From: SAR92 clade bacterium
Lineage (GTDB): Bacteria; Pseudomonadota; Gammaproteobacteria; Pseudomonadales; Porticoccaceae
Assembly: GCA_018607545.1 (NCBI GenBank)
Contig: JABBBF010000005.1
Coordinates: forward strand, 1 to 60,699
Length of the DNA: 60,699 nucleotides
Reading direction: 5' to 3'
The notes beneath the pieces are model-generated. The model was not told the origin of the DNA. It did not search any database and saw only the letters and a list, made by a program, of their open reading frames with translations. Positions 7,897-16,367 of this stretch are shown piece by piece; within the stretch, counting starts at the first letter, position 1, and each line of letters begins with the position of its first letter. A program made the translations under genes and the position numbers.

Positions 7897-9159
7897 ATGG
7901 CCGATGAAGTGGATAACAAGGCGCAGGAAGACGCGATCCCAGACAGCACTGACCTGAGCAATGCAGATAGCGGTGAGGCACCACTGCCCGAGACTACCGA
8001 CAGTGCAGTGGATGATGAAGTAGTAGCACCAGCGCCTCCACCGCCACCACCTGAGGAAGCAGAAGAGGCAGACTGCCCGCCCTGTAAAGGGGGTGCGCCG
8101 GCATGGATGGCGACCTTTGCCGATATGGCGACGCTTCTGATGGCGTTTTTTGTTTTGATTCTCTCCTTTGCACATATGAATGTGCCCAAATACAAAGAAG
8201 TCAGTGGCTCGATGAATCAAAAGTTTGGTGTGCAAAAAATTGTACCCACTGTCGAGCAGCCCACAGCAGATAATATTATTGCCAAGCAGTACAAAACTGC
8301 CAAGGTTGATCCGACATTGCTCAATGTGATTCAGGAGCAGACTACCTCAAAGCCGCAGCCCGAAGATCCCGAGTTAAAGGACTCTCTGAAAAAGCATCAG
8401 TTTGAGACTAACGCTGATGCCGAAGTGTTGAAAAAGAGCCTGGCCAAGGAAATTGCCGAGGGCAAGGTAAAGGTCACAATAAAAGACAAGCAACTGGTTG
8501 TGGAGATCGTAGCTGAAGCGCAGACCGGTAACAACGGCGAATCCAACAAATCGAAATCTGGCTCGAAAGTGATGCAGAGCGATCTTGAAGTCTTTGCCAA
8601 AGTCGCCTCAGCTCAGGCGCAGGTCGCCTCGCAAATTGAGGTGGTCGACAAGTCCCCGGAGACGCTTAGTGGAGATCTCAGTGGTCGCGGCACTCAGGCG
8701 GGAGAGCAGGCGATTGCAGATCAATATCAGAAGATTCGCGCGCGTCTATCCAATGAAATCGCCGCAGGCCTTGCAGAGGTGGAGCGCGATGGTGACAAAA
8801 TTATTGTCCGCCTTGCTGAGCGCGGTTCCTTTCGCAGCGGATATGCAGACCTGCAGCCCGCCTTTAAACCGCTGCTCGACAAGGTGGGCCAGTCCATTGC
8901 TGACAGCTCCGGTCTGATTACCATCGAGGGACACACCGACAATATCCCCATGGCCTTTAGTGAACGATTCCGCTCTAACTGGGATCTCTCTGCCGCACGT
9001 TCAGCGGCAGTGGCGGATTATCTGCTGGATAGCTCTCCCATCGAAGATGGCCGCGTCACGGTAACAGGCCTGGCGGATACCAGACCGCTGGTGGCCAATG
9101 ATTCACCCGCGGGGCGCGCTAAAAATCGCCGGATTGAAGTGATAATTGACGGCAGTTAA
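7897..9159 (+). CDS. Stator protein PomB, second tandem copy
   Basis: This 420-residue protein has the same plan as the preceding PomB. It has an acidic N-terminal extension with a run of eight prolines around residues 48-52, the same PCKGGAPAWMATFADMATLLMAFF helix with Asp76 as ion-binding residue, a long variable linker, and an OmpA-like domain with GHTDNIPMAFSERF and NRRIEVIIDGS. I chose ATG 7897 because AGGAG lies nine bases upstream; an upstream in-frame start would add ten odd residues. It lies 47 bases after pomB1 and has no pomA partner of its own. The channel residue and anchor motifs are conserved, so it should be functional. Confidence 0.9.
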   Translation: MADEVDNKAQEDAIPDSTDLSNADSGEAPLPETTDSAVDDEVVAPAPPPPPPEEAEEADCPPCKGGAPAWMATFADMATLLMAFFVLILSFAHMNVPKYKEVSGSMNQKFGVQKIVPTVEQPTADNIIAKQYKTAKVDPTLLNVIQEQTTSKPQPEDPELKDSLKKHQFETNADAEVLKKSLAKEIAEGKVKVTIKDKQLVVEIVAEAQTGNNGESNKSKSGSKVMQSDLEVFAKVASAQAQVASQIEVVDKSPETLSGDLSGRGTQAGEQAIADQYQKIRARLSNEIAAGLAEVERDGDKIIVRLAERGSFRSGYADLQPAFKPLLDKVGQSIADSSGLITIEGHTDNIPMAFSERFRSNWDLSAARSAAVADYLLDSSPIEDGRVTVTGLADTRPLVANDSPAGRAKNRRIEVIIDGS

Positions 9160-9176
9160 AGCCGCTGGCCGGCCAG

Positions 9177-10085
9177 TTACTCTCTGCGTTGTTCATCAAT
9201 AAGTGCAAAGACGGCACGGGCGTGCTCCTCGGTAATCTTAAAGCGCTCGCGCAGCTCCTCAATATGGGCTTGCTCATCCTCAGTTACCACACCATCGCTC
9301 ATTGCTGCGGCAATCTCCGCTTCAAAAATCGTTTCGCGGCGCGCCATTTGGTTGGAAAATGCCGAGGCGACAATACCGGTTAGCAGCGCCACAGTGCAGA
9401 CCCCCAACAGTGCGGTAAACGCTCCAACCGCCTGGCCCAGCGGTGTTACCGGGTAGACATCTCCATAGCCAACGGTCGTCAGGGTAATCAGTGCCCACCA
9501 CATGGTCTGCGGTATCGAGGCGAACTTCTCTGGCTGGGCCTCAAACTCAGCGAGATACATCAGGGAGCTGGAGAGAAAGAGTGCTATACCCATCAGATAA
9601 AGTGCGGCAAAAAATGAGCGACGCTCCTGATAGACAGCAGAAAACAGGTCTTCCAAAGCCGAGGAGTAGTGGGATATTTTTAAAAGTCGCGCCAGACGCA
9701 AAACGCGCAGCCAGCGCAGATCAATACCGCCGAGTAGCAGTGGCAGGATGCTCGGCAGAATAGCCAGCAGATCAATTATTCCGGTGAAGCTAAAAATATA
9801 GTGGAACCGCCGTCCTGAGGTAGTTTTAGCAGGGCTTTCCGTATCGGCGGCGACGGACCAGATTCGCAGTGAATATTCGAGCATAAAGATGGTCACTGAA
9901 ACCATTTCAAAAATAACCAATTGGGTGTGATAGAGATTGTTGATGCTCTCTACAGATTCAAGACAGACCGCTACGAGGTTAAGGAGAATAAGTACTGAGA
10001 GAAAAAAATCGCAACCACGGCTAAGTCGATCACCGCCGCTACCTTTGTTGAGGATTGTCATAACCCTCTGCTTGTTGAGCAACAT
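9177..10085 (-). CDS. Voltage-gated-type potassium channel (ion transporter family)
   Basis: This 302-residue inner-membrane protein has the six-helix voltage-gated channel layout. S1 lies near residues 25-43. An arginine-rich S4 (residues 124-137, LRWLRVLRLARLLK) follows. The pore loop has the potassium filter TVGYGD at 204-209, and then comes S6. A charged helical tail (residues 255-302) could be an oligomerising coiled coil. It converges on pomB2, its stop codon adjoining a perfect 12-base palindrome at 9165-9176. No link to flagella is visible, although it lies between stator and fliS genes. Confidence 0.88.
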   Translation of the reverse strand: MLLNKQRVMTILNKGSGGDRLSRGCDFFLSVLILLNLVAVCLESVESINNLYHTQLVIFEMVSVTIFMLEYSLRIWSVAADTESPAKTTSGRRFHYIFSFTGIIDLLAILPSILPLLLGGIDLRWLRVLRLARLLKISHYSSALEDLFSAVYQERRSFFAALYLMGIALFLSSSLMYLAEFEAQPEKFASIPQTMWWALITLTTVGYGDVYPVTPLGQAVGAFTALLGVCTVALLTGIVASAFSNQMARRETIFEAEIAAAMSDGVVTEDEQAHIEELRERFKITEEHARAVFALIDEQRRE

Positions 10086-10218
10086 CTTGAGAATTCCCCG
10101 CGACAGATTGGAATTTATTTTTATTCTGTCGACAGTTATGCCATGCCGGGGAGGGGGGAGTCAAGGCGCAGCGGATAACAGGATTACCGTCGTTGCGCCT
10201 CTCTAGGATATTTAAATA

Positions 10219-10635
10219 TCAGGACGCCAATGCAACGGGTTGTTCTTTAAGAAGTGATGGAAGCAGTTCCCAGGCGCTGCAAATCTCGTTTACCAGATCT
10301 TTTACTTCTCGAACCGCATCGACATCATTATGCCGATTGGCATAGACCAGACGGCGCACCAGGTAATCGTAAAGGTCGGCGAGATTGCGTGCCAGATCAC
10401 CACCTTTGTTTAAATCCAAGGAGTCTTGCAGGCCATAGACAATGCTTGTTGCACGATTTAAATAACGGCATTTTTCGGCAATATTTTTGCGCTCAATTTC
10501 GCCTTCAACAGAAGAGAGAGTTTCGAGTAGGCCATCAAACAGCATCTGAATCAGTTGAATGCCATCGGCGTAGGGCACTGCAGATGCAACATGAACATTG
10601 CGGTAAGCATTGAGAGCCTTGTTGTTCATTGTCAT
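10219..10635 (-). CDS. fliS: Flagellin export chaperone FliS
   Basis: FliS binds the C-terminal disordered part of flagellin in the cytoplasm and delivers it to the export gate. The 138-residue, all-helical protein begins with the family pattern (ALNAYRNVHV), followed by ADGIQLIQMLFDGLLE, and has the SLDLNKGGDLARNLADLYDYL segment typical of FliS. It lies about 49 kb from the flagellin gene and fliD, unlike the common fliC-fliD-fliS arrangement. A GGAG site lies ten bases before the ATG. No fliT is seen next to it. Confidence 0.92.
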   Translation of the reverse strand: MTMNNKALNAYRNVHVASAVPYADGIQLIQMLFDGLLETLSSVEGEIERKNIAEKCRYLNRATSIVYGLQDSLDLNKGGDLARNLADLYDYLVRRLVYANRHNDVDAVREVKDLVNEICSAWELLPSLLKEQPVALAS

Positions 10636-10759
10636 GGGACAGATCTCCGATCCATTATTTAATTACAGTTACTAATAGAATCGGGATAACAGCTGAATTC
10701 TTTAGCCAAAAAAACAATAAACTTTATCGTCCTAAAGTTTTGGCCGAAAAGACAAATCT

Positions 10760-11458
10760 CTAGGGGCAGTCAGTGTAAGTGCTTTCCAGGCAGCGAGTGG
10801 CGGCTTGCTGCGCTTTCGCAACCTGGTCATCTTCCAGTTTTAGTTTGGCGATGTCGGCGATATCGGACGTAGCCGGCTGTCCATTGAGGCGCGCCACTTC
10901 ACTCCAGACCAGTGCTTCAAAGGGTTTGGACTCATTATCATCCTCTCCGGCCTGGAGCATAAAGGCATACATAAACTGCGCATTACCATAGCCCTTGTAG
11001 GCAGCTTTTTTAAACCAGTATTTGGCCATTTGGTAGTTGAGATCAACGCCCTTACCCTCGTGATAGGCCAGGCCAAGCATATACTCGGACTCGACAAGTT
11101 CTTGCAGAGCCGCACGTTTAAACCAGGACGCAGCCGAGCGCTGGTTTTCCGCCACGCCATAGCCGTGGTAGTAGAGCATTCCGACATTATGTTGGGCTTC
11201 GGCCAGACCTTGATCGGCAGCTTGCTTGTACCAATTCATCGCTTGGGTGTAATTTTGCGACACACCGTGGCCTTGCTCATAGAGATGGCCAACATTGTTC
11301 TGTGCTTCGGCTGCGCCTTCCCGTGCCATATCTATCCAGGCGCGCATTGCAGTTGAGTAGTGCGCGCGATCGAGTGCGCTGAGGCCGGCCTCAAATGGGC
11401 CTGCCCAGGCAGAGCTGCTGATTAGGGTAAGGAAAATCGCAAAGCATAATGGTTTCAT
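10760..11458 (-). CDS. Secreted Sel1-repeat (TPR-like) protein
   Basis: This 232-residue protein has a signal peptide ending at AWA-GP (residues 1-20), followed by about four Sel1-like repeats of roughly 36 residues with the pattern AQNNVGHLYEQGHGV, AQHNVGMLYYHGYGV, SEYMLGLAYHEGKGV and AQFMYAFML. Sel1 repeats are periplasmic protein-interaction modules. A related family member, MotX, is a T-ring stator protein in Vibrio, but I see no MotX-specific feature, so a stator role is only a possibility raised by the neighbourhood. Confidence 0.8.
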   Translation of the reverse strand: MKPLCFAIFLTLISSSAWAGPFEAGLSALDRAHYSTAMRAWIDMAREGAAEAQNNVGHLYEQGHGVSQNYTQAMNWYKQAADQGLAEAQHNVGMLYYHGYGVAENQRSAASWFKRAALQELVESEYMLGLAYHEGKGVDLNYQMAKYWFKKAAYKGYGNAQFMYAFMLQAGEDDNESKPFEALVWSEVARLNGQPATSDIADIAKLKLEDDQVAKAQQAATRCLESTYTDCP

Positions 11459-11527
11459 ATTGGGTGTGATCTCTAAAAAATGACGGATATCTGCCCCGTT
11501 AAGGGCTCTATACCTCGCTAAGGCTAC

Positions 11528-13225
11528 TTAATCTCGTTCCAGGCTGCGAGTCTGTTTCTGCACATCAATCACTGCCTGGAACAGTGCGCCCTCGGCGAGA
11601 CTGCCCTGAAAGATTCCTGTTCGCTCATCGACTACCGGCAGGCTTTCACCGACAAATTGACTGACTTTAACCATGGCGTCGGCGAGATTGTCGTCGGTAA
11701 ATAGTGTCAATGGCTGTCTATCGATAAAGGGTTCAATACTACTATCGGCAGCTTCGATCACTTCGTAAATAGAAATTTTACCGAAAAACTGACCATCGCT
11801 CTCGAGGATATAGGCTTCTGTATGACCACGGCTACGCATTTCACTCATTAGAGCCACGCCAGTATCGCTCGATTTTGCACGCACATAATCCTGACTGGCA
11901 AATGGCTCGATCCTCTGGTGACCCAATGCAATTGACTCGCGACCTTTTTGCAAATCGATACCGCGGTCAAGCAATTGCCGGTCGAAAAATGAATTGCCAA
12001 ACACGCGGTTAGTTAGCAGATTACAGACCATCACCGCAATCATGGCCGCCACGGCGTACTCATAGGATTGTGTTAGCTCGAGAATAATTAGCACAGCAGA
12101 AACCGGAGCACCAATCACCGCTGAGCTCACAGCAGCCATACCGGCGACACTGATAATGCTGGCGATATCGGCAAAGCCAAACAGCACCAAGAGTTGTCCA
12201 GCAAGTGCGCCTGCAGCGACGCCGATAAACAATGAGGGGGAGAAGACGCCACCGAACAGGCCGAAGCCAATACACATTGCCGACATTAACAGCTTTGCAA
12301 TCAGCACTGTCAGCAGCAGCGACAGGGCAAATTCTCCGGCAATCATTTGGTTGATGCTAGAGATTCCCAGACCGAGAATTTCCGGAATCCAGACGCCGAC
12401 AAGACCACATATGGTCGCTGCCACAAAGGTTAAAACTATGGGCGAGGTATTTGTTCGAGTGGCAGTCTGTGCCGAATAGCGCAGCGCCCACATAAAGCTG
12501 ATCGCCACCAGAGAAAATGCCGGTGCCAAAAGCAGGAGCACGGGAACCACCTCCGCCAATGGCGGCAACAGGGAGCTGATTTCAAACGTCGTGGTCTGGG
12601 GAAACCACAGGTTGCCCAGGGCGCTGGCTGAAACAGAGGCTACCGTGATCGGTGCAACTGCCCGCACTGAGAAACGCCGCAAAATCGCTTCATGAGCAAA
12701 GACCACCCCGGCAATTGGTGCGTTAAAACCGGCCGAGATGGCCGCTGCGACCCCACAGCCGAGATAGATTTCATGAGAGAGGCGACTGGATATAAAACGT
12801 TTAACCGAGATACCCATCGTGGCGCCAAAGTGAACAATCGGTCCGTATTGGCCAACGGAACCGCCGCCGCTGGCTGAGGTGAAGGCGGCCAGTGTCGAGG
12901 CGAGTCCTGTTTTGATATTCAGAGGCTCATTGACCTGATGCGCTGCATAAATAGAATCAGCTGGCCCGGCCCAGGATGCAATGCCGAGCCCGGTTTTGAG
13001 AAGGACCACGATTGCGGCAGCTGCCCACAGGAACACAACACTGGAAAAAGAGACTGTCTCGCCAGCTATGGTCAGCGAGAATAACTCACTGGCCTCCCGT
13101 AGCTGGCCGAACCACTGAACGCCAGAGACAAAGAGATTAGACACAATAGCCAGGACTGCACCAATAAGCCCGCCGACAATAATAATTGCCATAACTTCTG
13201 ATAATGCATCACGTACCTTGATCAT
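11528..13225 (-). CDS. CLC-family chloride channel with C-terminal CBS pair
   Basis: This 565-residue membrane protein has the CLC core (residues 1 to about 420) and a cytoplasmic CBS domain pair (about 440-560). The selectivity motif GGVFSP is intact. The segment that normally reads G(K/R)EGP is GQYGP (residues 125-129), so the gating glutamate is Tyr127. In the helix after FNAPIAG the sequence FAHEA leaves only one of the two glutamates found in E. coli ClcA; the proton glutamate position is Ala180. Loss of both predicts a passive chloride channel rather than a chloride/proton antiporter. It is transcribed away from flrA and appears unrelated to motility. Confidence 0.85.
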   Translation of the reverse strand: MIKVRDALSEVMAIIIVGGLIGAVLAIVSNLFVSGVQWFGQLREASELFSLTIAGETVSFSSVVFLWAAAAIVVLLKTGLGIASWAGPADSIYAAHQVNEPLNIKTGLASTLAAFTSASGGGSVGQYGPIVHFGATMGISVKRFISSRLSHEIYLGCGVAAAISAGFNAPIAGVVFAHEAILRRFSVRAVAPITVASVSASALGNLWFPQTTTFEISSLLPPLAEVVPVLLLLAPAFSLVAISFMWALRYSAQTATRTNTSPIVLTFVAATICGLVGVWIPEILGLGISSINQMIAGEFALSLLLTVLIAKLLMSAMCIGFGLFGGVFSPSLFIGVAAGALAGQLLVLFGFADIASIISVAGMAAVSSAVIGAPVSAVLIILELTQSYEYAVAAMIAVMVCNLLTNRVFGNSFFDRQLLDRGIDLQKGRESIALGHQRIEPFASQDYVRAKSSDTGVALMSEMRSRGHTEAYILESDGQFFGKISIYEVIEAADSSIEPFIDRQPLTLFTDDNLADAMVKVSQFVGESLPVVDERTGIFQGSLAEGALFQAVIDVQKQTRSLERD

Positions 13226-13483
13226 AAAACCGACGCTCCAAGAATGATCGACACTAATTGCTTGGCGACAGCTTATCCAGTCGCTCAGTTGCGGTCAAAG
13301 GTTAGTCTGTCGCAACAGAGTTATTTAAACACTTTATATACAGCGTATTCGAGTACACTGTCGCTTGGATATAAGTCAAAGATTGGTTACAGTTCGATCA
13401 GGGGAGATTGCCTATCGCGGGCTTTAGCGGTTAAGGCATGGCTTTAAACACAGTTTTGACGCACAAGAGAGAATCGATAGTTT

Positions 13484-14650
13484 TTGACTAATTTGCAAAA
13501 CATTATTGGCCAGAGCGCGGTTATTCAAGAGCTTCGTATGCTTATCGATATGGTCGGGCCTAGCGATTCTACGGCGCTTATCCTCGGTGACAGTGGTACC
13601 GGCAAAGAGCTGGTTGCCAGGGCTCTGCATGAGTCATCGCCTCGCGCCAAAGGCCCTTTTATTCCGGTTAACTGCGGCGCGATTCCGCGAGACCTGTTGG
13701 AAAGCGAACTGTTCGGTCATCGCAAAGGCGCCTTCACCGGGGCCATCTCTGATCGCAAAGGGCGTTTTGAGCTCGCGGATAAAGGCACATTATTTCTCGA
13801 CGAGATCGGCGATATGCCGATCGATCTGCAGGTAAAATTATTACGCGTGCTACAGGAGCGGCAGATTGATCCGGTTGGTTCACTGCTGGCGGTACCGATT
13901 GATGTGCGAGTGGTCGCTGCCACTCACAAAGATGTTGTTGGCTTGATCAACAAACAGCAGTTCCGTGAGGATCTCTACTACAGGCTCAATGTGATGCCCA
14001 TCGAGATCAGGCAATTGAGCGAGCGGCTTGATGATGTCCCTATGCTGTTTGAGTTTTTTGCCAAACAGCACGTGAGTGCTGGCAATAAACCTATCAGGTT
14101 GCACCCCAAATCCATGCAGCTATTTCTCGAATACAGCTGGCCCGGCAATGTTCGCGAGCTGGCTAACCTGGTAGATCGATACTCGTCTCTCTATCCAGGT
14201 CAGGAGGTGGATCTGCGCAAAGTAATCCCAAGCATGGTGCCGCCAGAGATTAGGCGCCTGCCCAGCTGGACTGAAAGTGGCAGCGATATGTCAGGGTCAA
14301 ACGGCGAGCAAAAAGCAGAGCAACGTGCCACTGCGCAGCTCACCTCAGATGTGCTCAGCACAATTATCGATAGCTCAGATTGTACAGAACAGAAAAAAAT
14401 GGAGCGTTTTCAGGATGCCCAGCTCAACCATGAAGTCGAGCAGACCATACTGCTGGCCCAGGGTGGAGGCGCATTCCCCGAAGAGGGTCTCCAGCTCAAG
14501 CAGCACCTGCTGGACATTGAGCGCAACCTGATACGCCATGCACTGAGTACAGCGGCGGGTAATGTTTCAAAAACCGCACGGCTGCTCAATCTTCAGCGCA
14601 CTACCCTGATTGAAAAGATCAATAAACACGGGTTGGCCCACAGCCCCTGA
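13484..14650 (+). CDS. flrA: Flagellar sigma-54 activator, FlrA/FleQ family, lacking the N-terminal domain
   Basis: This is predicted to be the master activator of sigma-54-dependent flagellar genes. The 388-residue protein has an AAA+ domain with Walker A GDSGTGKE (35-42), the sigma-54-contacting GAFTGA loop (82-87) and Walker B LFLDE (103-107). WPGNVRELANLVDR follows, and a C-terminal Fis-type helix-turn-helix (about 345-385, with NVSKTARLLNLQRTTL). The best family match I recall is FleQ/FlrA. Those proteins carry about 130 extra N-terminal residues, absent here: an in-frame TAG at 13478-13480 lies two codons before the TTG start. The FleQ LFRS c-di-GMP motif is also missing (NLQNIIG at the matching place). 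Confidence 0.85.
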   Translation: MTNLQNIIGQSAVIQELRMLIDMVGPSDSTALILGDSGTGKELVARALHESSPRAKGPFIPVNCGAIPRDLLESELFGHRKGAFTGAISDRKGRFELADKGTLFLDEIGDMPIDLQVKLLRVLQERQIDPVGSLLAVPIDVRVVAATHKDVVGLINKQQFREDLYYRLNVMPIEIRQLSERLDDVPMLFEFFAKQHVSAGNKPIRLHPKSMQLFLEYSWPGNVRELANLVDRYSSLYPGQEVDLRKVIPSMVPPEIRRLPSWTESGSDMSGSNGEQKAEQRATAQLTSDVLSTIIDSSDCTEQKKMERFQDAQLNHEVEQTILLAQGGGAFPEEGLQLKQHLLDIERNLIRHALSTAAGNVSKTARLLNLQRTTLIEKINKHGLAHSP

Positions 14651-14708
14651 CCCAGCCAGTCCCTCCCCTTAGTTTTTACTCTTAGACGCCAATACAGGTG
14701 GCAAAGCC

Positions 14709-14793
14709 TTGCCGCTAATTGGTCATCTTGCCGCTAACCGGTGTCAAATTACCGACTTTTGCCGGTGGCAACCAGGTGACGGTTTTCTGCCGC
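14709..14793 (+). promoter_or_regulatory. Cluster of TTGCCGC elements, candidate activator-binding region
   Basis: Two copies of CTTGCCGCTAA lie 19 bases apart (TTGCCGC at 14709-14715 and 14728-14734). Two variants follow: TTGCCGG at 14759-14765 and CTGCCGC at 14787-14793. All are 40-125 bases upstream of the sigma-54 promoter at 14832. The heptamer is the complement of the GCGGCAA repeats before flgB and in fliK. Binding by the FlrC-like or FlrA-like activator is inference. Confidence 0.5.
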
Positions 14794-14831
14794 TTTTTAT
14801 CTAACTTGCTGATTTAATTGATAAAAGATGG

Positions 14832-14848
14832 TTGGCACGCAAATTGCT
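14832..14848 (+). promoter_or_regulatory. Sigma-54 promoter of the flrC-fliE operon
   Basis: TTGGCACG (14832-14839), CAAA, TTGCT (14844-14848) is a near-perfect -24/-12 element with the GG and GC dinucleotides exactly 12 bases apart. It lies about 50 bases before the GTG start of the FlrC-like gene. It is a natural target for the FlrA-like activator encoded just upstream. Confidence 0.9.
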
Positions 14849-14898
14849 TTTCCTAAACCAATAAAAACAAAATGATTTTTTGGTAAAGGTAAGTAACT

Positions 14899-16356
14899 GT
14901 GACAGATCGTAAGATGATTGATGTTCTTTGGCTCGACCCGGTTCAACCGCTAGCTCACGCGGAGGCAATGCTGTTCGCCGAAAATGGCTTGAACCTGATC
15001 CAGGCCGAGGCACAGCCTGACAATATTGCGTTGTTTGGTGCCCAGTTGGTCGTGGTCAGTTTATCTGAATCAACCCGCTACCTTAAAGAGGTCCAGTCGC
15101 GGCTGGCGGCGGTTAATAGCTCCGCGCCAATCATTGCCCGCGTCGATCGCAACAACTTTGAGCTGGGGATTCGCGCGATGCGTGAAGGTGCCCTGAGCGT
15201 TATTTCAGCTGGCCCCTTCGACGCAAGGGAGTGGCGTGAAGTGCTTGAGCTGGCAAAGTGCAAGCCGGCGAAAAGCAGTTCTGAACAAGCATTTGTATTT
15301 GCTGATCCGGTAAGCCGCAACCTTCTGGCACTCGCAGAGCGCGTCGCCCAAGTTGATGTCACCGTATTGGTCACTGGCCCAACTGGCGCAGGCAAAGAGG
15401 TCTTGGCGCAAATCCTTCACGATGCCTCGGTGCGACATCAGGGGCCGTTTGTTGCTTTTAACTGTGCCGCGATGCCGGAAAATTTAATTGAAGATATGTT
15501 ATTCGGACACGAAAAGGGTTCATTTACCGGCGCCTCAAAAGTCCAGCCAGGTCTGTTTGAGCAGGCCCAGGGAGGGACTATTTTCCTTGATGAAATTGGT
15601 GAGATGTCTTTTCATCTCCAGGCCAAACTGCTGCGTGTTTTACAGGAGCGTTCGGTGGTTAGGCTCGGAGGACAGAAAGCGATTGACTTGGATATCCGCG
15701 TGATCGCCGCGACCAATAGAGACCTCAAGTTAGCAATCGCACAGAATCTATTTAGGGAAGATCTCTACTTCCGTCTGACGGCCTTTAAGTTGGCCATTCC
15801 CTCCCTGAGTGAGCGGCCGAAAGATATTCTGCCTCTCGCCGAACAGTTTTTGGCGCAACAGAATGCCGGTGCACAGGCACTGATTCTGACTTGCGCCGCG
15901 CAGTTGAGTTTGGAAAGCTATCGCTGGCCAGGCAATGTGCGTGAATTACAAAATGTTTTGATCCGCGGTATGGTCTTGGCCAACGGCGCCCCAATTGATG
16001 TGCAGCATCTTTTGTTTGATGATATTCAGACAATGAACAGTAATTCCCCCACCAATAACTATCAGCAGAGTAATGGCTTTGCCGGCCACAGTGTGACCGA
16101 AACTAACAGCCACTATGCCGCTGCCCCCACCCATCTGGCGAGTTACTCCGTGAGTTCGCCGGAGCAGTTGCCACCAGAGGGTCTGAATCAGGCAGTCAAG
16201 CAGAGTGAATGGCAGACCATTATGTCGGCGCTAAAAGCCACGCGAAGTCGTGAGCAGGCGGCAGAGCAGCTTGGGATAAGCCCGAGAACACTGCGTCACA
16301 AATTACAGAGACTGCGCGAGCAGGGTGTTAATGTCACCCGTGCTTACGCGCGCTAA
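14899..16356 (+). CDS. flrC: Flagellar sigma-54 activator, FlrC/FleR-like, with degenerate receiver
   Basis: This is predicted to activate mid-class flagellar promoters. Of its 485 residues, about 1-120 have a receiver-like pattern that lacks the key residues. The phosphoacceptor position falls in LVVVSLSE with no aspartate, only one acidic-pocket residue (Asp13) remains, and the conserved lysine is missing in SAGPFDAREW. The AAA+ domain is intact: Walker A GPTGAGKE (160-167), GSFTGA loop (207-212) and IFLDEIGE. A Fis-type helix-turn-helix is at about 440-475. It starts with GTG after AAGGTAAG. No FlrB/FleS-type kinase is adjacent or elsewhere in the window. fliE follows after 11 bases. Confidence 0.88.
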   Translation: MTDRKMIDVLWLDPVQPLAHAEAMLFAENGLNLIQAEAQPDNIALFGAQLVVVSLSESTRYLKEVQSRLAAVNSSAPIIARVDRNNFELGIRAMREGALSVISAGPFDAREWREVLELAKCKPAKSSSEQAFVFADPVSRNLLALAERVAQVDVTVLVTGPTGAGKEVLAQILHDASVRHQGPFVAFNCAAMPENLIEDMLFGHEKGSFTGASKVQPGLFEQAQGGTIFLDEIGEMSFHLQAKLLRVLQERSVVRLGGQKAIDLDIRVIAATNRDLKLAIAQNLFREDLYFRLTAFKLAIPSLSERPKDILPLAEQFLAQQNAGAQALILTCAAQLSLESYRWPGNVRELQNVLIRGMVLANGAPIDVQHLLFDDIQTMNSNSPTNNYQQSNGFAGHSVTETNSHYAAAPTHLASYSVSSPEQLPPEGLNQAVKQSEWQTIMSALKATRSREQAAEQLGISPRTLRHKLQRLREQGVNVTRAYAR

Positions 16357-16367
16357 GGGAGTCAACA

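Noticed and set aside
7510..8235. Minus-strand open frame across the pomB1-pomB2 junction
   Set aside because: Both pomB genes are certain on the plus strand; the antisense protein has no sensible domain and is caused by codon bias.
9165..9176. Perfect palindrome CTGGCCGGCCAG between pomB2 and the ion channel gene
   Set aside because: It has no U tract on either side and no loop, so I could not support a terminator or a binding site; it may be chance.
10760..11458. Calling the Sel1-repeat protein MotX
   Set aside because: Sel1 repeats alone are not specific, and no MotX-specific segment or partner motY gene is visible.
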